NCBI GenBank assembly: GCA_032690845.1
Contig: CM064417.1
Location: forward strand, 22,856,808-22,920,807
Length of the DNA: 64,000 nucleotides
Origin: Eleusine coracana subsp. coracana
Lineage: Eukaryota; Streptophyta; Magnoliopsida; Poales; Poaceae
Reading direction: 5' to 3'
The translations under genes and the position numbers were made by a program. Of this stretch, positions 33,914 through 44,760 are shown in pieces (positions within the stretch are counted from its first letter, which is position 1; each line of letters starts with the position of its first letter). The notes under the pieces are model-generated. The model had not been told where the DNA came from and did not search any database. It was given only the letters and a program-made list of their open reading frames with translations.

Positions 33914-35480
33914 TTGTTGGTAGTCATAAATTCCCTTTCTCGACTACCAACTTACCATAAAAAAGGTGGATCTTAACTAATAATGTAATGAAAAAAATCT
34001 TTGTACTCATGAGTTCCACAAGTTTTGGTGAAATAGGTGGTTGCAGGTGCTACAGGGTTACAATATGCAAAAACATGTGAAAATACCCCATCGGCCGATC
34101 ACGGTTGTGAAACAGTCATTTTCTCATGGCCGATAGGGTCGTTAACAGCCAAAATCAGCACCTGGTCAGGTCATCACCAAGTAAAATTGTCAACCGGCCG
34201 GATGCTAAGCTATCATCAGCCGGCATGGTGAATCAAGTGTGCAATCAATTCCTGATCGTACGACAACACGACCTAGAACCACCAGCCGATTTAAAACTTC
34301 ACCCCCTCACCCGGCTGACAAGCAAACGCCATCGCCATGAAGTCCATTCCTAATTCTGGTCCAAAAGATTCTCAAAGAGACAAAGGAAGGAGGTTAAAGC
34401 ATGGCCCAACCAGGAGAGGGGAAAGACAACTAAGCCACGAGGTCAAAGGGCTGCTGCACAAAAATGGGCCACCGCTCGATGGACCTTGCCGCTCGGCGGG
34501 CTTGCCACTCGGCCTACCAGGCCATTGAGCCCATCAAGCTTACCGCCCGGCCTGCCACGCCTATCGACATAAAACTAAAGGAAAAAGGCCAACCGACCTC
34601 AGAACATCATCACAACCGTCCAGAATGAGTCGATTGGAGAACCGACCAAATCGGATGTTCGCCCGGCCCTCCCGGCCGCTCGACCGACCCTGCCGCCCGG
34701 CCTCCACGACCGCCCGGCAAATGTGGCCACCCAGCCTTGCCCGCCGCCTGGCGGATCGACTTTGGCCTACCGACTCGCCTTCACCTACAAGTACCCCCCT
34801 GCCCATTGCCACCTATAAATAGAAGGGGAATTCGGCAGAAAATATCAACAATTGAAGAGGAGAACAACAAGCGCCACGCGACAGAAATGTATTAGAATAG
34901 GGAGTGAGAGTGAGTGATAGAAGTTCAGGAGGAAGCCTGGGATGTCAGCTCCTTCTCCACCTTGTGCCTTGGGGATGATTCTCCACCAAGAGTAGAGTCC
35001 CTGTCCTTCGGCCGGGTAACATGTACACATTCTTTTGTTCAATTAATCATTGAAGCTTTCTTTATTTATATCTTGTTTATGGGTTCTTAGTCCATGTTAG
35101 ATAAAGTCTTTTACTTTATTTGACTATGGTTACTCTGCCTTTAGTTAACAAGGTTAGAGTAGTAATTGTAAGTGGATACGTGGTGTATAGACTTAGAATT
35201 ATCTAAGTGTGCTCCCAACACCACGGGCTATGTGGTCGGTAGTTAGGTGGTGACAGCACTGAGCTATCCTTTGTATTCCACCATGTTCAGGTTGGGCTCG
35301 TAGGCGTTGATTGTAGTTTTAGCCGAGGTCCCTTCTCATCCCTTTCCGTACCTCGGATGACTATGCCCCGAAGTAAACATGGGTAAATATTGGAGTCTGA
35401 TGATTATTTGGATATAAGATGTCACATGAAGCCAAGGCTGGAGGACCCTCTCAGCCCGTTGTTATCCTTCTCTTTTGTTC
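33914..35480 (+). mobile_element. LTR-like insertion (probable solo LTR) within the copia gag
   Basis: It separates two parts of the same gag frame. No coding signature. A TATAAATAG box at 34814-34821 is followed by a transcript-like leader and a GTTCAATTAATCATTGAAGC stretch. The part before the TATA box is very rich in GCCCGGCC and CGGCC motifs (34470-34760). Length and promoter fit a solo LTR of a gypsy element in + orientation. I could not find a matching target duplication, so ends are approximate. Confidence 0.55.
34814..34821 (+). promoter_or_regulatory. TATA box of the LTR-like insertion
   Basis: ACCTATAAATAGAAGGGG; good match to a plant TATA box, with a GC-rich upstream region and an AC-rich leader. 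Confidence 0.55.
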
Positions 35481-36632
35481 ACTAGAATTGGGTTAGGATA
35501 GAATTTCACTTCTCGTTCCCCATGGATTTGATACCTTGGAATACTCCCGGGTGAAGGCTACATCGGCATCTGTATGCTTGCAGATTTCTCTGTTAGGCAT
35601 AAGGATCGCCAACAGTTGTGGATTATCCAAACCCAACTGATAGCTCTTGAAAGTAGTGATCTTCCCAAGCACTTCCTTGATGGTCTTGGTCTTGAGGTCA
35701 CCTTGCAAGGTGTAGATGATGATGGACTCATACTTGGGATCCTTGAATAGCCTCACAAATCTTCTTTTCACCTCAACAGCCTTGAGCTTGAAGTCATCTC
35801 CAAGAGCATTGATCTCCTTCACTAGTACATGAAAACGAGAATACACAGTATTAGCTCTCTCATGTAGCAATCTAGTGAAGTTATCATACTTGTTCTTTAG
35901 CACATAGTATCTTTCCTCTTTCACATCACTGGTACCCTCCTGAATACCCTGAATCTTAGTCCAGATATCACGTGCTGACGAACTCGCATGATTTTCAGCA
36001 TAGTGTCAGGTTGTGTTGAGACTGAGTTTGTTTTCAGATGTGTTCGAGTCGAACCGGGTTTTTGGCTGGCTTGCGTGCCATATAGCTTAGGGCTGGCGCC
36101 CCTGTAAGCTAGGCCGTCATTGTATTGTGTTTTTGGTCATGGTATCCTTGAAGAAACCCTAGAGGTGTTTGCCTCCTCTATCGGTTGTTGCCACCGGTCT
36201 CTGCCGGTTGCTGAAGTGCGTGATCAAGTGATTCTTCCCTTGGGTGCATGCTGGAACTTGTTGTTCCCCTTCTCCAGATCGTGCTTATCTAAGTCACGGA
36301 CTGGAGAGTTTATCTACTGCTGGTTTGCATCTACATCAAGTTCCTGTAAGCCAGTTAATATCTATCGTGTTCTATGTCGTTGCTAGTTTGTGATTGCTAT
36401 TGGAGAACCAATTTGTGGTGTTTACTTATTGTGCTTGCTGGATAGTTCAGTGTGACATTGTTCTTCCATCTATTGATTGCTGAGATACACAAGTTTTAAT
36501 ATCTCAATATACTTGCTGCTATATTCATTGTACGGTGATAGATTGGACAAAATTCAGACACCGTCATCGTGTCTTTATCATTTGGTATCAGTTTTGCTGG
36601 GTTACTCACGGTACTTGCTACTGATTTCTGGT

Positions 36633-36940
36633 GATGGATTCCTATGATTTTGACCTATACGTGAAGTTTGTGCCGACACTATATACAACAAGTTCTGGAT
36701 CGGAGTATTTTTAGTGGGAGGATGATATAGAGGCTTTTTATAGGACTGGTGAATTACCACTAAACCAGTTGGTAAATTTGGCAAAGCAAACATTCTCCTT
36801 TGTTGTTTTGCTATGGTGGAGGCAATTGCAACAAGATCTTGGATACCAAGGTGATGACTATTGCACATCTTGGGCAGCGATGAAGTCAGAATTACAACTT
36901 CGATTTGATCCCCCACTTGAGTCGAAGAAGAAGATTTGAT
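36633..36940 (+). pseudogene. gag 5' fragment in unit 1
   Basis: Starts ATG 36633 (MDSYDFDLYVKFVPTLYTTS), has a stop in the EYF-WEDDIEAF segment, and ends in RFDPPLESKKK at the unit junction. Capsid-type wording (LLWWRQLQQDLGYQGDD) resembles the CRM-like gag capsid. Truncated. Confidence 0.7.
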
Positions 36941-37636
36941 AACCATTCCAACGGATCCGTCCCCATTGTCAAATAAATTCCCTAGCTATCGCAATAATCA
37001 AAATAGTGTCAGGTTGTGTTGAGTCTCAGTCTGTTTTCAGATGTGTTCAGGTCGAACCGGGTTTTTAGCTGGCTTGCATGCCATATAGCCTTGGGACGGC
37101 ACCCCTGTAAGCTAGGTCGTCAATGTATTTTGTTTTTGGTCGTGGTGTCCTCCAAGAAACCCTAGAGGTGTTTCCATCCTCTACCGGTTATTGCCGCCGA
37201 TCTCTGCCGGTTGCTGAAGTGCGTGATCAAGTGATTCTTCCCTTGGGTGCATGCTGGAACTTGTTGTTCCCCTTCTCCAGATCGTGCTTATCTAAGTCAC
37301 GGACTGGAGAGTTTATCTACTGCTAGTTTGCATCTACATCACGTTCCTGTAAGCCAGTTAATATCTATCGTGTTCTACGTTGTTGCTAGTTTGTGATTGC
37401 TATTGGAGAACCAATTTGTGGTGTTTACTTATTGTGCTTGCTGGATAGTTCAGTGTGACATTGTTCTTCTATCTATTGATTGCTGAGATACACAAGTTTT
37501 AATATCTCAATATACTTTCTGCTATATTCATTGTACCGTGATAGATTGGACAAAATTCGGACACCGTCATCGTGTCTTTATCATTTGGTATCAGTTTTGC
37601 CGGGTTCCTCACGGTACTTGCTACTGATTTCTGGTG

Positions 37637-37940
37637 ATGGATTCCTATGATTTTGAACTATATGTGAAGTTTGTGCCGACACTATATACAACAAGTTCTC
37701 GATCGGAGTATTTTGAGTGGGAGGATGATATAGAGGCTTTTTATAGGACTGGTGAATTGCCACTAAACCAGTTAGTAAATTTGGCAAAGCAAACATTCTC
37801 CTTTGTTGTTTTGCTATGGTGGAGGCAATTGCAACAAGATCTTGGATACCAAGGTGATGACTATTGCACATCTTGGGCAGCGATGAAGTCGGAATTACAA
37901 CTTTGATTTGATCCCCCACTTGAGTCGAAGAAGAAGATTT
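37637..37940 (+). pseudogene. gag 5' fragment in unit 2
   Basis: The same fragment as in unit 1, but open to 37906 (MDSYDFELYVKFVPTLYTTS, EYFEWEDDIEAFYRTGELPL). A stop follows SELQL where unit 1 reads on. Truncated at the same junction. Confidence 0.7.
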
Positions 37941-38482
37941 GATAACCATTCCAATGGATCCATCCCCATTGTCAAATAAATTCCCTAGCTATCGCAATAA
38001 TCAAAATAGTGTCAGGTTGTGTTGAGTCTGAGTCTGTTTTCAGATGTGTTCAGGTCGAACCGGGTTTTTGCCTGGCTTGCATGCCATTTAGCCTAGCGAT
38101 GGCACCTCTGTAAGCTAGGTCATCAATGTATTTTGTTTTTGGTCGTGGTGTCCTCCAAGAAACCCTAGAGGTGTTTCCATCCTCTACCGGTTATTGCCGC
38201 CGATCTCTACCGGTTGTTGAACTGCGTGATCAAGTGATTCTTCCCTTGGGTACATGCTGTAACTTGTGGTTCCCCTTCTCCAGATCGTGCTTGTCTAAGT
38301 CACAGGTTGGAGAGTTTATCTACTGCTGGTTTGCATCTACATCACGTTCCTGTAAGCCAGTTAATATCTATCATGTTCTACGTTGTTGCTAGTTTGTGAT
38401 TGCTACTAGAGAACCAATTTGTGGTGTTTACTTATTGTGCTTGCTGGATAGTTCAGTGTGACATTGTTCTTCCATCTATTGA

Positions 38483-39553
38483 TTGCTGAGATACACATGT
38501 TTTAATATCTCAATATATTTGCTGCTATATTCATTGTACCATGAAAGATGGACAAAATCTGGACACCGTCATTGTGTCTTTATCATTTGCTATCAGAGCT
38601 GTAAAATTTTTCATTCAGAGTGCAAGATTAATACAAAGGTATACAAATTAATTGTTGATGGTAGCGGTTTCAACAATGTGATTAGTTCATGTTTGGTACA
38701 TGCATTATCTTTATCTATATGGCAGCTTCCTACACCTCATTACGTGCAATGGATGAATAAAAGTGGCACGCTGAAAATTACCCACAGGGCGAGAGTAAAA
38801 TTTTCCATGGGAGATTATATTGACACTATGGATTGTGATGTGGCACCGATGAGTGCGTGCCGTTTGTTGTTAGGAAGACCGTGGCAGTTTGCTCTTGATG
38901 CAACACATGGTGGTCGTTCAAACAATTATTCTTTCATGCATAAAGGTGTTTATCATGTTCTAAAGCTAATGAAGGAATGTGATATTGAGGTCGAGGTTTT
39001 TGTTGCTGCAACAAAGAATAAACATGGTGTAGATATTACCTCAAAGCTGAGGATGGATTTGTTTCAAGGGGGAGAGAATGATGTGGTAGTTCCAGCTGTA
39101 ACAAGTGCACCTAGTATTTCTGAAATTCTTTCACTTGTTGCTCCTGAACATTGTACCATTCATTGTGATTTGGTCAAAGATGAATTATATGAAGGGAAAA
39201 ATAATAGTGAGGCAAAGAATTGTCTAAACAGGGCTATTGGTGTTGATCTGAACAAGAAAGGAGCTCATCAAATTATGTCAAAGCCGAGGATGGCTTTGAT
39301 TCAAGGAAGGAAGGATGATGAGCCCATGGCTCATCGAGTTATTAAAACTACGTATTCTGAAAACAAGCATGATTTTACACATATTGCAGAACATGATGTA
39401 TCAAAATACTCCAACATTTGGTTTGGATCTTTGACAAATGTTATGAATGATGAAGAGCAAAGTGAGGATATGCCAGCTAGTTATTCTATTCCATGCAATG
39501 TTTTCATTGGGACCAATCTGAAGGTTGAGAAAAAGAAACGAGAAACGAAGTAA
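38483..39553 (+). CDS. Protease-like ORF of an internally deleted, CRM-related gypsy element
   Basis: Open for 356 codons; the first ~35 lie in the LTR end, so the true start is unclear (in-frame ATG at 38483, next at about 38752 after the active site). From about 38610 it reads as a retropepsin: KLIVDGSGFNNVISSCL (Asp-Gly-Ser-Gly active site), HYVQWMNKSGTLKITH, DYIDTMDCDVAPMSACRLLL, GRPWQFALDATHGGRSNN, similar to the protease of the CRM-like copies. The C-terminal ~200 residues are charged and of unknown type, ending KVEKKKRETK. There is no capsid, RT or integrase: sequence passes directly from the primer site to the protease and later to the 3' LTR. Only intact element ORF in the window besides isolated integrase frames. 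Confidence 0.75.
   Translation: MLRYTCFNISIYLLLYSLYHERWTKSGHRHCVFIICYQSCKIFHSECKINTKVYKLIVDGSGFNNVISSCLVHALSLSIWQLPTPHYVQWMNKSGTLKITHRARVKFSMGDYIDTMDCDVAPMSACRLLLGRPWQFALDATHGGRSNNYSFMHKGVYHVLKLMKECDIEVEVFVAATKNKHGVDITSKLRMDLFQGGENDVVVPAVTSAPSISEILSLVAPEHCTIHCDLVKDELYEGKNNSEAKNCLNRAIGVDLNKKGAHQIMSKPRMALIQGRKDDEPMAHRVIKTTYSENKHDFTHIAEHDVSKYSNIWFGSLTNVMNDEEQSEDMPASYSIPCNVFIGTNLKVEKKKRETK
38588..38600 (+). promoter_or_regulatory. Primer-binding site of the protease-only element
   Basis: TGCTATCAGAGCT follows the LTR end by 2 bp. It matches the initiator-Met site TGGTATCAGAGC with one change. Units 1 and 2 keep TTGGTATCAG but diverge after it. Confidence 0.7.
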
Positions 39554-39689
39554 TATGTTATGACTGAATCAATGGTTGTGCCACTTGTGAAAAGTAAGGA
39601 ACATATATTGGTGTTATAGGACTTTCCAAAGGTGTGCAATACTTTACTTTCAAAGTCTACACGGCCTCAAGTACACCCAGTCACGAAAT

Positions 39690-40112
39690 CAGAAGATATG
39701 AAAACTCAAAATCAGTTTGGACTCGGTTCAGGATCAGCCAGACAGGTGTGGAGTAAAAGTAGCATAACTAGACAATACGGAGTCGGATTGGAATGAGTAA
39801 ATACTTGTTGGAAAGATAATTTTATATCCTTTCCAGCGGATCCATCCCCATAGTGAAATAAATTCCCTAGCTATCGCAATAATCAAAACAGTGCTGGGTT
39901 GTGTTGAGTCTGGGTCTGTTTTCAAATGTGTTCAAGTTGAACCAGGTTTTTGGCTGGCTTGCATGCCATATAGCCTAGGGCCGGCACCCCTGTAAGATAG
40001 GCCATCATTGTATTGTGTTTTTGGTCATGGTGTCCTCCAAGAAACCCTAGAGGTGTTTCCCTCCTCTACCGGTTGTTGCCGTCGATCTTTGCCGGTTGCT
40101 GAAGTGCGTGAT
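39690..40112 (+). repeat. 3' LTR fragment of the protease-only element
   Basis: From about 39830 it matches the LTR part of the 1003-bp units (CGGATCCATCCCCATAGTG, AATTCCCTAGCTATCGCAAT, AGAAACCCTAGAGGTGTTTCC). It stops at GAAGTGCGTGAT, where the second Tat element begins. The upstream LTR boundary is not resolved. Confidence 0.75.
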
Positions 40113-40506
40113 TGTGGAATACTTACCTTATAGGTATCTATAGTTATGCCTAAGTCGGTAGACGACCGGGTACCTCATCCATAAGGTAACCGACCAAGTC
40201 GACTTGGAGCACAAGGCAATTAGAAATAGACTTTCCATATGAATCGTTGTAGACTATAAGTAGGACTCTTCATGTCCCACTTGCCGACGGGATATATAAG
40301 GCCGCAGGGAACCCCCATCAAGGGACAGCAACCACACGAGACAACACACGAAACATAACATCAATACAAATTATAAAACACAGGACGTAGGGTTTTTACT
40401 CTCATCGAGAGGGCCCAAACCTGTCTAAATCGGCGTCTTGTGTCCTAACCATCGAGTTCTTAATCCTGTAGCCCTATAAATTTATTGCTGAGTATAAGTC
40501 TGGACA
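40113..40506 (+). repeat. 5' LTR of a second Tat-lineage element
   Basis: 394 bp, TGTGGAATACTTACC to AAGTCTGGACA, homologous to 33058-33443. Contains GATATATAAGGC (TATA). It is preceded by GTGAT, the expected left half of a target duplication, whose right half is not in the window. Confidence 0.88.
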
Positions 40507-40507
40507 G

Positions 40508-40526
40508 TTGGCGCACCAGGAAGGGG
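40508..40526 (+). promoter_or_regulatory. Primer-binding site of the second Tat element
   Basis: TTGGCGCACCAGGAAGGGG starts 1-2 bp after the LTR, the position and general form expected for RIRE2-like Tat elements. Confidence 0.65.
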
Positions 40527-40558
40527 ACAAGGCTCGCCGGGATTCACCATCGACTTCG

Positions 40559-41762
40559 ATGGCCGAGATTCTCACCATCCAGTACTCGCCGGATTTCAAG
40601 ATTTCCTTCGGGTCGCTCGACTTCACCGCCGACTCCAACGGAGTGCTAGGCCTCGACGACCGTCGATCCAACTCGGCTGCAGCCGATCTGATGGTGCGAT
40701 CACCGAGCCTGTCAGATCTGATCCCTGCATTAGTTCCACTCGAATTCGGCGAAACAGATCTACCCACCGGGTATGACTCTAAGTCGGTCTATTCCTTTGA
40801 TGAGGACTCAGATGGATCTACGTGCCCTTATCCTTTGACCGTCAACATGGTCGAGGTTCGTGAGGACCCGACCGATGATGGGGATGATGACAACAATGAT
40901 GATGGTCCTGCCAACAACAACGATGGACATGGCGAGGAAGGCCACAGGGACGACAACCCTGAAGAGATACCACCTTCGAACGGTCACCGCTACCGACCGA
41001 GAGGATCTCATGGATCCCGATTGGCGCGACGGCTAGACCTCGGAGATTTGGAAATTGAAGTGGATGGCGTCAAGGTCTATGACACCCCTCGGTTCAACAT
41101 CACTGGGGCTAAAAACATTGCTTGACAGCTTGATGGCTAATGCAGGATATCAGACCCCCACAATGCATAAGGCGGTAGCCATGCTCAAAGCAACTGCTGT
41201 TCCAGACAAGGCCCGGGACGAATTACAGTTAGTGGCGAGTTCTAGCTATGCAACTTCTCATGGACGACAATGTAGTGATCTGAGGAATTCCATGAGAACC
41301 CACGACGGACGATATACCATCAACTCTCGTACTGAAGAGCGGATCCTGGATGACCAGCGCCACAAGGAGGAGCGCCATGACAGGAGGACTGATGACCAAC
41401 GGGATGACCGATGACATCATTCACCTTCAAGAGAACCATGACGACCGATGTTGATGAGACGATCGGGACCGGCACGAAAACCATGACGAAGATGACCGGC
41501 ATCATCGTCATAGTGATGATATCAGTCCTCGCCACAATCGACGTGTGCCTTCACTTTCTCAGTCGTCAGACTGGCGAAGGAGGTCGGTCACCCCTAACGA
41601 GGACGAGTTTGATGGGATCAAGGCTTACATACCGGAGCTTCGAATTGCTCGGTGGTCTAAAGGATTCAAGCAGGTCCCCATTGAGAAGTATGATGGTCAG
41701 ACCAACCCTCGGGAGTGGTTTCAGCTTTACAGCATGGCAATTCGAGCGGCAGGAGGCGACAC
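40559..41762 (+). pseudogene. Tat gag 5' part, truncated
   Basis: Starts ATG 40559 (MAEILTIQYSPDFKISFGSL) with an Asp/Asn-rich stretch (DDGDDDNNDDG) near 40875-40930. A stop at about 41123 and frame shifts follow (AGYQTPTMHKAVAMLKATAV in another frame). The capsid domain begins at about 41660 (VPIEKYDGQTNPREWFQLYS, AIRAAGGDT) and breaks off at 41762, where sequence of another LTR begins. It is a RIRE2/Tat-type gag by wording. Confidence 0.8.
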
Positions 41763-42131
41763 CTTGTATTGGCTAGGTATTGTGATTCTATGAACTGGCC
41801 GATATAATATTAATTGTTACAATTAGTCTAGTGCGCATCGGCTTATAGATTTATGCTTTGTATTATTAAGATAAAGTTGATGTTTAATCATGTACTTAGC
41901 CTGCATCGACATCGACTCTGGGCCTGCATCGACTTAACCCGCATCAATTCAATACCGGAAGCCATTGTCGGTGGACTTGCAGGCGCACACCTTGTCAGTG
42001 GAATGGTCAAACTGACTGGCATGCCGCGCACCATCTATAACGCGTCATTGGACCTGTACTGGAGCTAAGCAGATCTCGCAGGCCTCGTGTTTGCACGCGG
42101 AGGATCAACATTCTATTTTTTCGCGTCAACA
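41763..42131 (+). repeat. 5' LTR remnant of the LARD-like element
   Basis: 369 bp matching the end of the 3' LTR (from TTGTAT-GGCTAGGTATTGTG to TTTTCGCGTCAACA). The first ~1.3 kb of the LTR is absent and replaced by Tat gag sequence. Confidence 0.9.
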
Positions 42132-42136
42132 CATTT

Positions 42137-42155
42137 TTGGCACACCCGGTGGGAC
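42137..42155 (+). promoter_or_regulatory. Primer-binding site of the LARD-like element
   Basis: TTGGCACACCCGGTGGGAC, 5 bp after the LTR end. The TGGCRCRCCCGGTGGGAC form is common in large grass gypsy elements. Confidence 0.75.
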
Positions 42156-44038
42156 ATATCTTCTGGTGAGACTCAGAAGGACTCATATTTTTATATCGTT
42201 TGATTAAAGTCGGATTTATCTTCAGTCTCCCATGGAACCAAATAAGTCGGCATTAGTATTTTGCTTTCATATCATCGGATCAGAATGGGATTTGGCTTCC
42301 TTCCATCACTTATATCAGATATAAGGTTCGATGGTAGATATAGCAAGGTCGTGATGCTTTTGTTTTGGGGGCAGTGGCAATCGGTTCAGTTACAAATGAT
42401 GCTTGGGGCCTATGGTGGAGGCGTTGGTTGATTCTACAATATTTTGAGTAATAAAAGAAGCTTACAACATGGGGTGAGACAAGATCATTGCTGAGCGATG
42501 GTGATTTGGTGGAATACATGCTTGACCTTATCAAGCCAATAGCCATATGAGCATGGAATCGGAAGAAACTCATCGCTGGTAGATTCGTGCAAAATTGGAA
42601 AACTCATGTAAAATTGGAGTGCGTGCATCTAGGCATGTTTTATGCAATCAAAGAAAAAGTGGGACTCATCTTCATTCGACAATCGAGAAGACTCGGCATC
42701 GGCTTTATGTTTGTCTCGGGGGGCAAAGCGCGCGGCAGCGGATTTAGTTAACAAAAGAAAAGATGACGAGTAAAGAAGCCAATCCCCATAGTTATTTATT
42801 CAAAGCTGTGTCTGGCCGGACTCAGGAGCATCGGCAGTGGAGATAGCGTAGTACTGCAACGTGGTATCTTCTTGTGCAAAGTCGATGAGTTGTGTGTTGC
42901 TACTTCACCATCGGCTTGATACTCTGGTCAAGAGTGATATCATTTACATAAAAGAAGGTTGGAATATTTGAGAATTCCTCTGATGAGGACATGCCAAGAA
43001 GGCATGAAGACACATGTTGTTAGTGCATCAGCCGTGATTTATCTCATCAACAACACGTTTCTTGAAGAGCCGATGCAGTAAGATATATTACACTCGGAGG
43101 ATCAAGAGATGTCGTTCGGCTGGCAGTATGTATTTGTTGTTGGCTCCATCGACTTAGCATCTCTTTCTCCATCGGCTACAAGGTGTATTTCATCATTGAC
43201 TGTCTGTTAATCGCTACACCATCGACTGTCCCGGAATTCAAGGTCAAGACAATGGTGCTGGCTGATATGGTTGATTAGCAGACGATACAGTTCAGAAGTC
43301 TCAGAATATAACCTTGGAATTATTCAGTATGACACAGCAGAAAACATTGCCAAAATTTCAGTTGTCGAGACTGTGTTGGAGAACTAAAAGACAAATTTCA
43401 GTTGCCAAAATCTCAGTGGAGTTCATCTTTAGTCATCTGGCAACCAGGAAGGTGCGGAGTTGACCTTGTGATCATATCGACTTAGAGGCCAGACAATGTG
43501 CATTGAAAATGCTGGAAGAATTATCATCATAAATTGGGTGCTGATTCAAGACTAGGCCGATGTGTGGACACGTCATATGAAGACAACCGGTATCATTTTT
43601 ATTATTTTGCTATCGGTTGATATATGTGTTGCCTATATTTTCCACCATCGGGCTAGCATGTGTTATTAGTCACTTCATTGGCTGGTCCTGTTTAAAGAAT
43701 AAATGTTGAGAATATTAGTACATGAGTTTCTATCCATCATCGGCTCAGAGCTAACAACTTGTTGAGCGTCCTCGTCAGATGCCTACTCATCTTGTGCCAG
43801 TCAGTTTTCTCATCGACTTGATGGTTTGTTGCCGATGCTTTAATATGAACCTGTTCAGCACAATGATGGCCGATAGAATTATTTATATGACTTTGGAGCA
43901 ATGCCTGGAAATATATTAGCAAGGTGGGCTCACTTGCGCCGATTCATCTGGGATCGAAGATGCAGCAGATGGGCAGATAAGGATAAGTTAATTCAACGTG
44001 CTCCATTTTCTTGATGCATCGGCTAGCAGCAAGCTTTG
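42156..44038 (+). other. Interior of the LARD-like element, left part
   Basis: 1.9 kb without a supported ORF on either strand. Rich in CATCGGC/GCCGATG phrases, a texture shared with the interior to the right and with the 3' LTR. Confidence 0.6.
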
Positions 44039-44411
44039 TGTTATGTGCATAAATTGAGGGGAAAGAGAAGGGAGGAAGGGCGGCATTGGCAGCAGCAGCT
44101 TGGCAGCGGCGGCACTGCAACAGCGGCGGCGCTAGGGCGGCGGCACTAGGGAGGAGGCGGCGGCTGAGAGAGAGAGAGAGATTTTAGGGTTTTACCCCTT
44201 TAATCCTGCTTGCCTTTTATTGATAATCTGCCTTTTTTTATATAAAGAGGACATAACTTGGCTCCTAAGGAACATAACTTGTCCCCAAAGGAACCTATTA
44301 CAAAAGTGAGCTGTCTATACTGGGCCTTGACCCATTACATTAAATTAACTAAAATGGTTTAATCACTAATATTCCTAGGGCGGCGCTTATAGTGGCGGCC
44401 CACCATAACAT
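44039..44411 (-). repeat. 3' LTR of the Reina-like element
   Basis: 373 bp. It contains GCGGCGG-rich sequence, a (GA)7-8 run near 44168 and a palindromic TTTATATAAAG box. Confidence 0.95.
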
Positions 44412-44760
44412 CTCCCCCGCCTGAAGAATCAGCTCGTCCTCGAGCTGAAATGCTGGATAAAGCTCCCGAACTGATGAAACATCCTCCCAAGAAGAGTCTG
44501 AATCTGGTAAGTCCTTCCATTTAATCAGAATCTGAAGAATACCACGGCAAAGTCTCGAACGGAGTGTCGTGTCTGGTACCGGAGTGACGCGGCCTTCCTG
44601 TATGGGCGGTAACTGAGGAATAATATCTGGTGGAGTACCATGGAACTTTTTGAGGAGTCCAACATGAAAAACATTGTGAATGCAAGTAGTCGACGGAAGT
44701 TCCAAGCAATAGGCTACTGTCCCAATCTTGTCAGCGATCTTATAAGGCCCAAAAACTTTG
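44412..44760 (-). pseudogene. Chromodomain end of the Reina-like polyprotein
   Basis: The last part of pol on the - strand (frame 44705-44349) reads CIHNVFHVGLLKKFHGTPP and then a chromodomain-like segment ILIKWKDLPDSDSSWEDVSS with RELYPAFQLEDELILQ. This module can direct integration to marked chromatin in chromoviruses. It is followed within the frame by the LTR. Confidence 0.85.

Larger units (their letters stand above)
33444..36002 (-). pseudogene. Copia (SIRE-type) gag remnant, split by an insertion
   Basis: Read on the - strand, the right part (about 36000-35493) carries the capsid region: SSSARDIWTKIQGIQEGTSD, NKYDNFTRLLHERANTVYSR, TIKEVLGKITTFKSYQLGL. After an insertion of about 1.55 kb the left part (about 33915-33431) continues with ALQAEKQEAVKSKKKV, SEDSALLMKKMRTFMNNFVS and a zinc knuckle FNCGSKNHFVRDYP in which the last Cys is Tyr and the first is Phe. 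An acidic run encoded by the microsatellite follows. Cut at both ends by other elements. Confidence 0.82.
36003..38585 (+). repeat. Tandem array of a 1003-bp unit (LTR + primer-binding site + gag 5' end)
   Basis: The phrase GTGTCAGGTTGTGTTGAG starts at 36003, 37006 and 38009, exactly 1003 bp apart, and the units are nearly identical. Units 1 and 2 each contain the 3' part of an LTR, the LTR end (GTCTTTATCA), a TTGGTATCAG primer-binding site and the first ~90 codons of a gag (MDSYDF..YVKFVPTLYTTS). They are cut at the same point and joined back to LTR sequence near GAAGAAGAAGAT. The third unit runs to its LTR end at 38585 and continues into a different interior. A partial fourth LTR copy lies at about 39830-40112. 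Confidence 0.93.

Noticed and set aside
36003..38585. Satellite DNA
   Set aside because: The unit contains LTR, primer site and gag, and copy number is two to three, so it is a rearranged retroelement.
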